Source: a virus
Length of the DNA stretch: 23,400 nt
Direction: 5' to 3' (one strand)
IMG/VR virus record: IMGVR_UViG_3300022698_000145
Span: 1-23,400 of that record
Part shown: piece after piece, positions 12,985-19,845 of the stretch
Position numbering within the stretch: position 1 is the first letter of the stretch
Layout of the letters: each line of letters opens with the position of its first letter
Notes under the pieces: generated by a model
Seen by the model: only the letters and a program-made list of their open reading frames with translations
The model's database searches: none
Told to the model about the DNA's origin: nothing
Program-made: the position numbers and the translations under genes

Positions 12985-13848
12985 ATGATTCTCCTTGACT
13001 TAAATCAAGTAATGATCGCTAACCTCATGATGCAGGTTGGTATGAACAATCAGGAAGTAGACGAGAACATGGCTCGACACATGGTGCTGAATAGTATCCG
13101 TTTGTATCGCTCCAAGTTTTGTCACGAGTATGGCGAACTGGTTATCTGTTGTGATGATAAGAACTACTGGCGCAAGGACGTGTTCCCTTATTACAAGGGG
13201 CACCGCAAGGCTGATCGTGAGAAGTCTAAGCTTGATTGGAACAAGATCTTTGGCGCTCTAAATAACATTCGTGAAGAGATTAAAGAGCATTTCCCCTATC
13301 GTGTTATTCAAGTAGAACGTGCTGAGGCTGATGATATTATCGGTTCAATGGCTGAAGAGTTTGGTGTATATTTAAACTCTGGAAGTTCCGAGCGTATCCT
13401 AATCCTTTCTGGTGACAAAGACTTTGGTCAGCTACAGAAGTTTGTCAACGTTGATCAGTTCAGTCCAGTAACCAAGAAGTGGATCAAAGTAAATGATGCA
13501 AAGCGGTTCTTGAAAGAACACATTATGAAAGGCGATCGTGGGGATGGTATTCCCAACTTCCTTTCTAAAGATAGTTGCTTGATTGCTAAGGAACGACAGA
13601 AGCCACTCGGTCAGAAAAAGATCGATAAGTGGATTGACCTTGAACCTGAGCAGTTCTGCGATGAGGATATGCTTCGTAATTACAAGCGCAACGAACAATT
13701 AGTAGACTTGGCAGCTGTCCCGATCGAAATCCGTAAGGAAGTAGTTCGACAGTTTAAAGAATACAAATTACCTGAGCGCAAAGGATTACTAAATTACTTT
13801 ATCAAAAACCGACTAAAACTATTAATGGAGCACATACAGGACTTCTAA
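12985..13848 (+). CDS. rnh: RNase H / 5'-3' exonuclease (T4 Rnh-like, FEN family)
   Basis: The enzyme should remove RNA primers from lagging-strand fragments, acting with the phage replisome. The flap-nuclease acidic set is visible: Asp 5 (LLDLN), Asp 57-58 (CCDDKNYWR), Glu 114 and Asp 116-117 (RAEADDIIG), Asp 144 and 146 (SGDKDFGQL), and Asp 184/187 (GDRGDGIPN) at the helix-hairpin region. At 287 residues it is close to T4 RNase H (305). A GAGAT ribosome site precedes the ATG. Its stop overlaps the next start (TAATGG). All expected active-site positions appear intact. Confidence 0.92.
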   Translation: MILLDLNQVMIANLMMQVGMNNQEVDENMARHMVLNSIRLYRSKFCHEYGELVICCDDKNYWRKDVFPYYKGHRKADREKSKLDWNKIFGALNNIREEIKEHFPYRVIQVERAEADDIIGSMAEEFGVYLNSGSSERILILSGDKDFGQLQKFVNVDQFSPVTKKWIKVNDAKRFLKEHIMKGDRGDGIPNFLSKDSCLIAKERQKPLGQKKIDKWIDLEPEQFCDEDMLRNYKRNEQLVDLAAVPIEIRKEVVRQFKEYKLPERKGLLNYFIKNRLKLLMEHIQDF

Positions 13849-14285
13849 TGGCACATAAAACTATGCACGCAATTTTGAAAGAGGTAGAAGAAGCAAAGAG
13901 TCGTAAAGACAAAATTGCAACCCTACACAAACACAGCTCTGCTGCACTAAAGCAGGTGTTGGGGTATACCTTCGACCCGAAGATTAAATGGCTATTGCCG
14001 GAAGGTTCGCCACCCTACAAAGCACTATCTGAAGATGCTGATCAGGAAGCACGATTGGTCAGCGAACTCCGCAGATTGTATTTGTTTGTTGAGGGTAATA
14101 CGGATACACAACGTAACCTGAAGCAACATCGACGTGAGCAACTATTCATTGAGATGCTTGAGTCAATTGACCCAAATGACGCGAAAGTGTTGATTGGGAT
14201 GAAAGATGGCAAACTACCTTACAAGGGGGTCACTCGTAAGTTGGTCGCGGAAGCGTTTCCAAACTTAGCGAGGGATTGGTTTTAA
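13848..14285 (+). CDS. Conserved T4-like phage protein (DUF6433-like)
   Basis: This 145-residue protein has the signature MHAILKEVEEAKSRKDKIA, LKQVLGYTFDPKIKWLLPEG (given here as LKQVLGYTFDPK and IKWLLPEGSPPY), LYLFVEG, REQLFIEMLESIDPNDA and KLVAEAFPNL. This matches a widespread family of T4-like phages that I recall as DUF6433; the number was not checked. It is helical and soluble and has no known activity. It is coupled to RNase H through TAATG, so a link to replication is possible by context only. Confidence 0.85.
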   Translation: MAHKTMHAILKEVEEAKSRKDKIATLHKHSSAALKQVLGYTFDPKIKWLLPEGSPPYKALSEDADQEARLVSELRRLYLFVEGNTDTQRNLKQHRREQLFIEMLESIDPNDAKVLIGMKDGKLPYKGVTRKLVAEAFPNLARDWF

Positions 14286-14303
14286 GTACGATAAGAGTCT
14301 AGC

Positions 14304-14486
14304 ATGGGTAAAATTAAAAAGTCTTTCCGCGACTACACTGAAGAAAATGACGGCATTCGGAAGAAGCCATTGAAGAAACAACCTCGTAACAATTACAAAA
14401 AGCATCTGATGGATGTTGTTGAGAATGAGGATTGGGATGAACTAGAGGATGATCTATATGAGCAAGGTGGCGTTCGTCGTCGGTAA
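14304..14486 (+). CDS. Small basic phage protein, 60 residues
   Basis: The product MGKIKKSFRDYTEENDG has a lysine-rich central part and an acidic segment (VVENEDWDELEDDLYEQGG) before a final Arg run. Similar short proteins occur near RNase H genes in T4-like phages, in my recollection. AAGAG precedes the ATG. Its end overlaps the next gene by 29 bases. The function is unknown. Confidence 0.7.
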   Translation: MGKIKKSFRDYTEENDGIRKKPLKKQPRNNYKKHLMDVVENEDWDELEDDLYEQGGVRRR

Positions 14487-15033
14487 TGGCGTAAGTCGTA
14501 AAGAAGTTAACCTTGAGAGTCTCGTCGACAAAGCACCAATTTATGGGTGTAATGCTTTATGTCGAGACTTCTCTGCTTGGAACTACTTGGTTGCAATTGA
14601 TGATGGTATGATTGACGAGATCAAACGATACCATATGAACAAGGGGCACGTGATCTTCCCTGATGAAGATGAGCGTTGGGAGCCTGCTGAATACAGTCCC
14701 AAGCGTAGACGTGCCAATGCTGGTATGATTGCAATGCAAGAAGCTATTAAGCGAGGCGGTGAAATCATTTATTGCTTGGGTATGGACTTTGTATTGAAGA
14801 GCGATATTGCTGTGTCAAACGTCTATCGTGACAGTGAGAACTATGGTCCAGAAACTCGCTCCACTCAAGACGACAACTACTACCGAATCAAATACCTTTC
14901 TTGGTTTGCAAAACAAAACCCTAAAGTCAAATTTGTTTTTGTAGTCCCTGATAATATTTCGATGAGAGATATCGGCGAGTCTAACGTTGTTGGGATGAAG
15001 ATGGAAACGTTCAAGAAAAAGCTAAATAGCTAG
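14458..15033 (+). CDS. Rossmann-like protein, DUF115/MptE- or glycosyltransferase-like
   Basis: The 191-residue product opens with VAFVVGNGVSRKEVNLESL and IYGCNALCRDF, then WNYLVAIDDGMIDEI and IIYCLGMDF. This layout is seen in the DUF115/6-hydroxymethylpterin pyrophosphokinase MptE-like fold and in some sialyltransferase-like proteins. ATG 14458 with GAGG nine bases before is preferred over ATG 14449, which abuts the SD. It could modify a sugar or bind a nucleotide. It forms a third sugar-related candidate in this window, but substrate and reaction are not visible. Confidence 0.7.
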   Translation: MSKVAFVVGNGVSRKEVNLESLVDKAPIYGCNALCRDFSAWNYLVAIDDGMIDEIKRYHMNKGHVIFPDEDERWEPAEYSPKRRRANAGMIAMQEAIKRGGEIIYCLGMDFVLKSDIAVSNVYRDSENYGPETRSTQDDNYYRIKYLSWFAKQNPKVKFVFVVPDNISMRDIGESNVVGMKMETFKKKLNS

Positions 15034-15055
15034 GACAATAAAAAAGGATTAACCT

Positions 15056-15232
15056 ATGCCATTTGAATGGTCTATTATTTTTCTTGGAGCCATCTTCATG
15101 TCTGCTTATTTCTCTTACAGAGCAGGCTATCGTGCCGCAGTACCGGATGTCGTTGACCAAACCCTATTCAGCCTAGAGGCAAAAGGGTTCATTGAGATCG
15201 ACGACGAAGGTAACGTCAGCGGGAAAAAATAA
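15056..15232 (+). CDS. Small N-anchored membrane protein, 58 residues
   Basis: The N-terminus carries one hydrophobic segment (WSIIFLGAIFMSAYFSY, about 5-21), followed by a charged cytoplasmic tail with FIEIDDEGNVSGKK. AAGGATT precedes the ATG by seven bases. No family is recognised. The following gap holds the promoter cassette at 15242. Confidence 0.65.
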   Translation: MPFEWSIIFLGAIFMSAYFSYRAGYRAAVPDVVDQTLFSLEAKGFIEIDDEGNVSGKK

Positions 15233-15241
15233 AAAAAAGTC

Positions 15242-15279
15242 AAAATAAGTGTTGCCTTTCTCGATCAGTGCGGTATAAT
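15242..15279 (+). promoter_or_regulatory. Repeated sigma70-type promoter cassette, subtype 1
   Basis: AAAATAAGTG is followed by -35 TTGCCT (15252-15257), 16 bases and -10 TATAAT (15274-15279). It is almost identical to 7214-7251, including TCTCGATCAGTG in the spacer and GGCTGTATTGA downstream. Here the TCAAAATAA head is kept although the previous gene already stopped at 15232. Confidence 0.85.
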
Positions 15280-15309
15280 GGCTGTATTGATTGAGAGAGG
15301 TTACATACT

Positions 15310-15684
15310 ATGGCTTATATGAACAAAGAACGCAAAGCAATTCTAGCCCCTGCTATCAAAGCAGTCCTCAAAAAGTACGGAATGAAAGGTTCTATTGCGG
15401 TAAGAAATTACAGCACCCTTGTCGTAAACATCAAAGAAGGTTCTATCGACTTCAACGTTGATCGTGAATACTTTACCCCAAACCCCTACCACTTCGAACG
15501 TCACTTTGCTGACAATGAAATTGCTATCGAGTTCTTCCGTGAGATGTACGCTGCCATGAATGGTTTCGGCACCGAACTGAACAATCACGACAACAGCGAC
15601 ATCATGACTGATTACTTTGACGTTGGTTGGTATGCCGACATCAATGTTGGTACATTCGGCAAGCCTTACACATTAGTTGCATAA
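15310..15684 (+). CDS. Conserved phage/plasmid protein, 124 residues
   Basis: The N-terminus MAYMNKERKAILAPAIKAVL, then KYGMKGSIAVRNYSTLVVNI and the C-terminal HDNSDIMTDYFDVGWYADI mark a family found in many T4-like phages and some plasmids, with no assigned function. It is soluble and apparently complete. GAGAGG precedes the ATG by 11 bases. It is transcribed from the cassette at 15242 and followed at once by another cassette. Confidence 0.85.
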   Translation: MAYMNKERKAILAPAIKAVLKKYGMKGSIAVRNYSTLVVNIKEGSIDFNVDREYFTPNPYHFERHFADNEIAIEFFREMYAAMNGFGTELNNHDNSDIMTDYFDVGWYADINVGTFGKPYTLVA

Positions 15685-15690
15685 TATTTC

Positions 15691-15728
15691 AAAATAATTG
15701 TTGACAACCTCGCCCATTGTAGTACAAT
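15691..15728 (+). promoter_or_regulatory. Repeated sigma70-type promoter cassette, subtype 2
   Basis: AAAATAATTG is followed by a perfect -35 TTGACA (15701-15706), 16 bases and -10 TACAAT (15723-15728), then GGGTGCATAACTTGAGAG as in the copy at 8455. It should be the strongest of the set by consensus. Confidence 0.85.
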
Positions 15729-15741
15729 GGGTGCATAACTT

Positions 15742-15755
15742 GAGAGAGAGAGAGA
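15742..15755 (+). repeat. GA dinucleotide run in a ribosome binding region
   Basis: Seven GA units form the ribosome binding region of the gene at 15761. The other cassette copies have shorter GAGAGG-type runs at the same place, so the repeat number varies among paralogous leaders. Confidence 0.7.
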
Positions 15756-15760
15756 TTATT

Positions 15761-15958
15761 ATGAGCAAGACTATGAATTACGTTATGGACATTGAAGACC
15801 TAGTTTGGAAGCAGTACGAAAAACTGCCTGCAGATAATCGCGACTTTATCCTTGCTGCAAACAGTGCATCTGAAATTGCTGAAGAGATGTATGGTTCGTA
15901 TGCGGTTAGTATCATTGAGAACATGGTAGACAACTACTATGGCGCAGAAGCGAAGTAA
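15761..15958 (+). CDS. Small acidic hypothetical protein, 65 residues
   Basis: ATG 15761 follows the GA-rich ribosome binding region; the frame extends upstream only through the promoter. The product is helical and acidic (MDIEDLVWKQYEKLPADNRD, then IAEEMYGSYAVSIIENMVD). No family is recognised. It is followed by GGAG and the next gene, so the two form an operon. Confidence 0.7.
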   Translation: MSKTMNYVMDIEDLVWKQYEKLPADNRDFILAANSASEIAEEMYGSYAVSIIENMVDNYYGAEAK

Positions 15959-15969
15959 AGGAGATTATT

Positions 15970-16251
15970 ATGACTGAACTTGACTACATGCCCGAGTACA
16001 AAAAAGCACCTATGTGGGATCAGCTAGGCAAAATCATTGACTCTGAAAGCGCCCGTGATGTTGTGCCTGAGCATATGTTTAAGCCAATGACCAAAGTTGT
16101 TACTGACGATGGTGTTGAGTTTAACCTTGATCATATTAAAGCGCAGATGATCAAAGATGTGGTTGTCCAGTACCCTACTGTAATGCGCAAGCGTGTACTC
16201 GATTTTATCCAGACAAGCGAAGGTTTCGCCAAAATATTGGAAGCTGTGTAA
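15970..16251 (+). CDS. Hypothetical protein, 93 residues
   Basis: GGAG lies eight bases before the ATG. The product is soluble and helical, with a central strand pair TKVVTDDGVEFNLDHIKAQM and a basic helix (VMRKRVLDFIQTSEGF). No family is recognised. The TAATG overlap couples it to the next gene. Confidence 0.7.
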   Translation: MTELDYMPEYKKAPMWDQLGKIIDSESARDVVPEHMFKPMTKVVTDDGVEFNLDHIKAQMIKDVVVQYPTVMRKRVLDFIQTSEGFAKILEAV

Positions 16252-16796
16252 TGAATGTTTTCTACGTCCACTCCGACCCTAAGACTTGCGCTGAAATGCA
16301 TTGTGACAAACACGTGGTCAAAATGATCATTGAGTATGCACAGTTGCTTTCTACCGCACATCGTATGCTCGATGGTGAGATGTACGAAGGCAAAACAAAG
16401 ACTGGTCGTAAGGCTACTCGATACCGTTTACATGATGAGCGCGAAGACGTTTTGTATATGGCTAGTCACATGAAGCACCCTGACGAGATCTGGATTAAGA
16501 AAAGTCGAGCGCATTATCAGTGGGTTTACGACCTGTTTGAACACTTATGTGACGAGTACACTCACAGGTATGGCAAAATACACATGACAGATTCTAAGCT
16601 GAGAGAGGCGCTCCGACAGGCTCCTAACAACATTCCAGAGGCTGATTGGCAAGATCCGCCCCAGTGTATGCCCGAGCACTGTAAGCAGAACGATGCAATC
16701 TCGGCATACCGTCAGTACTATATAATCGAGAAAAAGCGATTTGCAAAGTGGACTTCCAGGGCTGTTCCGCTCTGGTACAAAGAAGCAATGGCATAA
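16251..16796 (+). CDS. Conserved T4-like phage protein, possible pyrimidine-dimer-glycosylase-like
   Basis: The 181-residue product begins MNVFYVHSDPKTCAEMHCDK, followed by HVVKMIIEYAQLLSTAHR, then AHYQWVYDLFEHLCDEYTHRYGK (given here as HYQWVYDLFEHL and CDEYTHRYGK), and ends near AYRQYYIIEKKRFAKW. This family is common in T4-like phages. I associate it loosely with the pyrimidine dimer DNA glycosylase (endonuclease V-like) fold, but that is weak. Conserved His, Asp and Lys near the N-terminus could be catalytic. TAATG couples it to the gene before. Confidence 0.8.
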   Translation: MNVFYVHSDPKTCAEMHCDKHVVKMIIEYAQLLSTAHRMLDGEMYEGKTKTGRKATRYRLHDEREDVLYMASHMKHPDEIWIKKSRAHYQWVYDLFEHLCDEYTHRYGKIHMTDSKLREALRQAPNNIPEADWQDPPQCMPEHCKQNDAISAYRQYYIIEKKRFAKWTSRAVPLWYKEAMA

Positions 16797-16799
16797 ATA
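16792..16799 (+). promoter_or_regulatory. Late-promoter-like box, one mismatch
   Basis: CATAAATA, one base off TATAAATA, overlaps the TAA stop of the upstream gene and lies 24 bases before the FmdB-like start. The downstream GAAAG is shared with the box at 18062. This is a candidate only. Confidence 0.3.
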
Positions 16800-16822
16800 G
16801 AAAGTGATTGAAGGAAATTAAC

Positions 16823-17146
16823 TTGCCTCTATACGATTTTGAAAATACAGAAACTGGTGAACGATTCGTCGAGATGTTAACTATCGGCGGACGGGAAACT
16901 TACCTTCAAGAAAACCCCCACATTAAGCAACTCATGCTTAGTGCTCCTGGACTCGTTTCCGGAACAGGATTCCAAAGCAAGCAAGACGACGGCTGGAAAG
17001 AAAATCTTTCACGCATAGCCGAAGCACATCCAAATTCATCATTAGCTGATAAAGTAGGAGGGCGCTCATCATCGAAAACCAAAGTCCGTGAAATTGCCAG
17101 TAAGCACGGGCGAACAAAAAGTGGATCGTATAACATGGACCTCTAA
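16823..17146 (+). CDS. FmdB-like phage protein with TTG start
   Basis: TTG 16823, with AAGGA seven bases before, gives MPLYDFENTETGERFVEML. This is the typical N-terminus of FmdB-family zinc-ribbon-like phage proteins (MP(L/T)Y.F.N..TGE). The following YLQENPHIKQL, SGTGFQSKQDDGWKE, and HPNSSLADK segments fit the T4-like phage version, which lacks the cysteines of bacterial FmdB. The alternative TTG at 16808 is too close to the SD. The family is annotated as regulatory by similarity only. It stands directly before PhoH. Confidence 0.8.
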   Translation: MPLYDFENTETGERFVEMLTIGGRETYLQENPHIKQLMLSAPGLVSGTGFQSKQDDGWKENLSRIAEAHPNSSLADKVGGRSSSKTKVREIASKHGRTKSGSYNMDL

Positions 17147-17176
17147 CCCATAACAAAAACAATATAAGGGGGCATA

Positions 17177-17971
17177 ATGCCAAAGACCTTATCTCTTGTA
17201 GCAACTGACGAAGGATTTGATCTTTCTCATCCTGAACTTAATGATTTTGACTATTACGCAAAGAAACATCAAAAGAAGAAGGAACGTAAGAATCGACAAA
17301 GGCAAGACAGCGGTTTGACACTATCTGATGTAGAACCGTTAAACTATTCGCAAAGACGTGTTATTGAGTCTTTCAATCAAGGTATGAACCTAGTATTGCA
17401 CGGTTGTGCTGGTACAGGTAAAACCTTCCTCGCCTCCTATCTCGCAATTCGAGATGTGATGGATAAAGTAGACGGCGTACAAAAAGTTATCATTGTACGA
17501 TCCGTAGTTCCTACAAGAGATATGGGCTTCCTCCCCGGAACCATGACAGAAAAGTCAAAAGTATATGAAACTCCTTACCAGTCTCTGTTTTCTGGTATGT
17601 TTAATCGAGGTGATGCGTATGACATCCTAAAGCAAAAGTTGAAAGTTGAATTTACAACCACATCATTTGTTCGTGGTGAAACTTGGGACGATGCGATTAT
17701 TGTCGTTGACGAGTTTCAGAATATGTCGTTCCAAGAACTCCACAGCGTAATCACCCGTGTTGGTGAAAACTCTCGTATTGTGTTCTGTGGTGACGGCAAG
17801 CAAGATGACTTGACATCCAAACGATTCAATGAAGAGTCTGGGATTGAGAAGTTCATTAATGTGCTTGAGCGAATGGGCGGTTTTGATATTATTAATTTTC
17901 AGACTTGTGATATTGTTCGTTCAAATTTAGTTAGGGATTATCTAATCGCGTGTCATGAGTTGGGATATTGA
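17177..17971 (+). CDS. phoH: PhoH-like ATPase
   Basis: The 264-residue protein has a lysine/arginine-rich N-terminal region (28-42), then the P-loop GCAGTGKT (76-83), and Walker B IIVVDEFQNMS (Asp 178, Glu 179). It also carries IVRSVVPTRDMGFLPGT and the RIVFCGDGKQDDL segment typical of PhoH ATPases. PhoH proteins are related to helicase superfamily 1 and are widespread in marine phages; bacterial members act in RNA metabolism. AAGGGGG precedes the ATG. Its end overlaps a small ORF by 17 bases, and the homing endonuclease follows. Confidence 0.92.
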   Translation: MPKTLSLVATDEGFDLSHPELNDFDYYAKKHQKKKERKNRQRQDSGLTLSDVEPLNYSQRRVIESFNQGMNLVLHGCAGTGKTFLASYLAIRDVMDKVDGVQKVIIVRSVVPTRDMGFLPGTMTEKSKVYETPYQSLFSGMFNRGDAYDILKQKLKVEFTTTSFVRGETWDDAIIVVDEFQNMSFQELHSVITRVGENSRIVFCGDGKQDDLTSKRFNEESGIEKFINVLERMGGFDIINFQTCDIVRSNLVRDYLIACHELGY

Positions 17972-18125
17972 GCCGTCAGAATATTGGGAATTGTATGACA
18001 GAATAAGTAATTTGTTTCCGCAAGATAGCGAAGATCAAATTAAAGACAAAGTCCAAATATTTATAAATAGAAACAGGAAAGAGGGTGCTGGAACACCCTC
18101 TCCCCCTAAACACAATACAACTTAG
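17955..18125 (+). CDS. Small hypothetical protein between PhoH and the homing endonuclease
   Basis: This 56-residue ORF starts 17 bases before the PhoH stop. The product opens MSWDIEPSEYWELYDRISNL, an acidic, aromatic helix, and becomes low-complexity near the end (GAGTPSPPKHNTT), where the hairpin at 18081 lies inside the gene. The odd C-terminus suggests the natural end of the ORF may have been altered by arrival of the endonuclease unit. Confidence 0.6.
   Translation: MSWDIEPSEYWELYDRISNLFPQDSEDQIKDKVQIFINRNRKEGAGTPSPPKHNTT
18062..18069 (+). promoter_or_regulatory. T4-type late promoter box upstream of the homing endonuclease
   Basis: An exact TATAAATA, followed by GAAAC, lies 68 bases before the endonuclease ATG and inside the small upstream ORF. 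Homing endonuclease genes in T4 commonly have their own late promoters, so the position fits. Confidence 0.6.
18081..18100 (+). promoter_or_regulatory. RNA hairpin in the homing endonuclease leader
   Basis: A perfect 7-bp stem GAGGGTG/CACCCTC with loop CTGGAA is followed by a C-rich, not T-rich, stretch, so it is probably not a plain terminator. It would lie near the 5' end of a transcript from the late box at 18062. Confidence 0.5.
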
Positions 18126-18137
18126 CGGAGTCGTATC

Positions 18138-18851
18138 ATGTCTGTTGATATTTATAATTTCATATACAAAACAATCTCACCTAGCGGAAGATATTATATC
18201 GGTCGCCACACCACAAAAAACTTACAAGACGGGTATCTCGGATCTGGTAAGTGGGTCAATTCATACAAAAACAAATCCAACCTCAAAAGGGTTATTCTAG
18301 AATTTGCTGAAGATTTTGAAACTCTATTGGAGTTGGAAGAGAATCACATCAATAATTCTATTGACGACCCGTTGAATATGAACTACAATAATAAGCCTGT
18401 GGGGTTTGGTTCGGGTAAACATAACCCAAACACAGACCCAAAAAGAAAGAAGTTTCTCACAGAAAGAATGATGGGTGTTAAAAACCCAATGTATGGTAAA
18501 ACCCATAACGAAGAAACTAAGAGAAAAATAAGCGAGAGCACTTCTGGGGAAAATAACCCATTCTACGGCAAAAGTCACACTATCGAAACCAGAAATAAAA
18601 TTAAAGAAACATCTACCGGAAGAAAATTGACCGAAGAAACCAAGAAAAAGCTTTCTGAAATTAAGAAAGGTAAAGAAACTTGGAATAAAGGGTTAGAGGG
18701 ATGTTTCGAAATGCCAGAGTCAGGTAAACAGGCTATATCAAAATCATGGAAAGATAGACCAAAACTAGAGTGTGAAAACTGTGGTGAATCATTTTACCCG
18801 AATACATATAAAAGATGGCACGGCGATAATTGTAAAAATGCGAAACTTTGA
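18138..18851 (+). CDS. GIY-YIG homing endonuclease
   Basis: The 237-residue protein has a GIY-YIG nuclease domain (about 1-90): IYNFIYKT in place of GIY, GRYYIGRH (17-24) with the catalytic Arg 23, GYLGSGKW, and EENHINNS with the candidate catalytic Glu near 67-68. NUMOD3-like DNA-binding repeats follow (NPMYGKTHNEETKRKISES and NPFYGKSHTIETRNKIKET). The C-terminus has a possible zinc finger CENCGESFY...HGDNC. It should cut DNA in related phages lacking the element and copy itself there. It is free-standing, not in an intron. The codons are richer in AAA/AAT than in neighbours, which fits transfer. It overlaps the next gene by 14 bases. Confidence 0.92.
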   Translation: MSVDIYNFIYKTISPSGRYYIGRHTTKNLQDGYLGSGKWVNSYKNKSNLKRVILEFAEDFETLLELEENHINNSIDDPLNMNYNNKPVGFGSGKHNPNTDPKRKKFLTERMMGVKNPMYGKTHNEETKRKISESTSGENNPFYGKSHTIETRNKIKETSTGRKLTEETKKKLSEIKKGKETWNKGLEGCFEMPESGKQAISKSWKDRPKLECENCGESFYPNTYKRWHGDNCKNAKL

Positions 18852-19500
18852 TCACAAAGACTTTGAAATTGAAGACCTAACAACTGAAACGATTAACGGG
18901 AAACGCCACTATGTAACACCCAGTGGCAAGTTCCCGTCGATCACCACAGTCCTATCAATCCTCTCGCGCGACTCGATTATGAAGTGGCGTAAGAGGGTTG
19001 GTGAGGAAGAAGCCAACCGAGTCTCTACTAAAGCTGCGCGAAGGGGAACTAACGTTCACCAGATGTGTGAAGACTACATCAACAATAAACTTGAAATGAA
19101 AAAGTTTATGCCAGCTGATAGGGAAACGTTTCAATCTATTCAACCTGTGCTGGACGAACACCTTGGTTTGGTATGGGCACAGGAAGTGGCTATGTGGTCA
19201 GACTATCTCGGCATTGCAGGTCGCGTTGACTGTATTGCTGAGTGGGATGGGAAGCTGGCTGTCATCGACTTCAAGACTTCTCGTAAACCTAAGAAGAAAG
19301 AATGGATTAGCAGTTACTTTATGCAGGCTGCAGCTTATTGTGTCATGTTCGAAGAAAGAACTGGAATTTCGATAAATAAGATTGTTATTGCCATTGCGGT
19401 TGATGGTGAAGAACCACAGATTTTCGAGGAAAGGAGAGACAATTGGACAAAGAAGCTCATAGAAACCATAGCTCAGTATAGACTCGAATCAAACTTATGA
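18838..19500 (+). CDS. RecB-like PD-(D/E)XK nuclease
   Basis: The 220-residue protein has the RecB/Cas4 nuclease pattern: GTNVHQMCEDY (His 74), EVAMWSDYLGIAGRVDCIAE (Asp 131 in GRVD), VIDFKTSRK (Asp 144, Lys 146) and QAAAY (Gln 163, Tyr 167). It should degrade or process DNA with Mg2+. T4-like marine phages often carry such an exonuclease. ATG 18838 is chosen because the frame upstream runs inside the endonuclease gene and because MRNFDHKDF is a plausible N-terminus. The SD is poor, so translation may be coupled to the endonuclease. Confidence 0.88.
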   Translation: MRNFDHKDFEIEDLTTETINGKRHYVTPSGKFPSITTVLSILSRDSIMKWRKRVGEEEANRVSTKAARRGTNVHQMCEDYINNKLEMKKFMPADRETFQSIQPVLDEHLGLVWAQEVAMWSDYLGIAGRVDCIAEWDGKLAVIDFKTSRKPKKKEWISSYFMQAAAYCVMFEERTGISINKIVIAIAVDGEEPQIFEERRDNWTKKLIETIAQYRLESNL

Positions 19501-19509
19501 GGATGTAGA

Positions 19510-19845
19510 ATGAACATCGAAACAAAGTATCTGGCATACATAACCGCTTTACTGATTTGCTTTACAGTGGTTGACACTTATGCAGAAGAAAGGCAAGTTG
19601 TTCAATTGCCAGTACTTTGTGGACCAATTGATGATATCGTATCCCCGATCAAAGCTGACGGGCATGATATAATCTTTATGGGATCAACCCCCTCTGTTGA
19701 GGGGAGTGATGTTTATGCGACGGTTTGGGGTGATCAAGAGAACACCTCTTGGGTATTCACCTTAACCAATATGAAGCTTGGTCAGTCTTGCATCGTATCA
19801 TCAGGCGATGGTGAATACAAGCAATATTACGGAAGCGGTATCTAG
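19510..19845 (+). CDS. Small secreted or periplasmic hypothetical protein
   Basis: The N-terminus (MNIETKYLAYITALLICFTVVDTYAEE) shows a short polar start, a hydrophobic core and a probable signal peptidase site after TYA. The mature part, about 85 residues, is beta-rich and has two cysteines (LCGPIDD and QSCIVSS) that could form a disulfide in the periplasm. GAGG precedes the ATG by seven bases. It ends tail-to-tail with the minus-strand operon, overlapping its last gene by four bases. The function is unknown. It may belong functionally with the secreted proteins on the other strand. Confidence 0.75.
   Translation: MNIETKYLAYITALLICFTVVDTYAEERQVVQLPVLCGPIDDIVSPIKADGHDIIFMGSTPSVEGSDVYATVWGDQENTSWVFTLTNMKLGQSCIVSSGDGEYKQYYGSGI

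Noticed and set aside
17955-18851. Group I intron interrupting a phage gene
   Set aside because: PhoH and the RecB-like nuclease are both complete on either side, and the endonuclease is free-standing.
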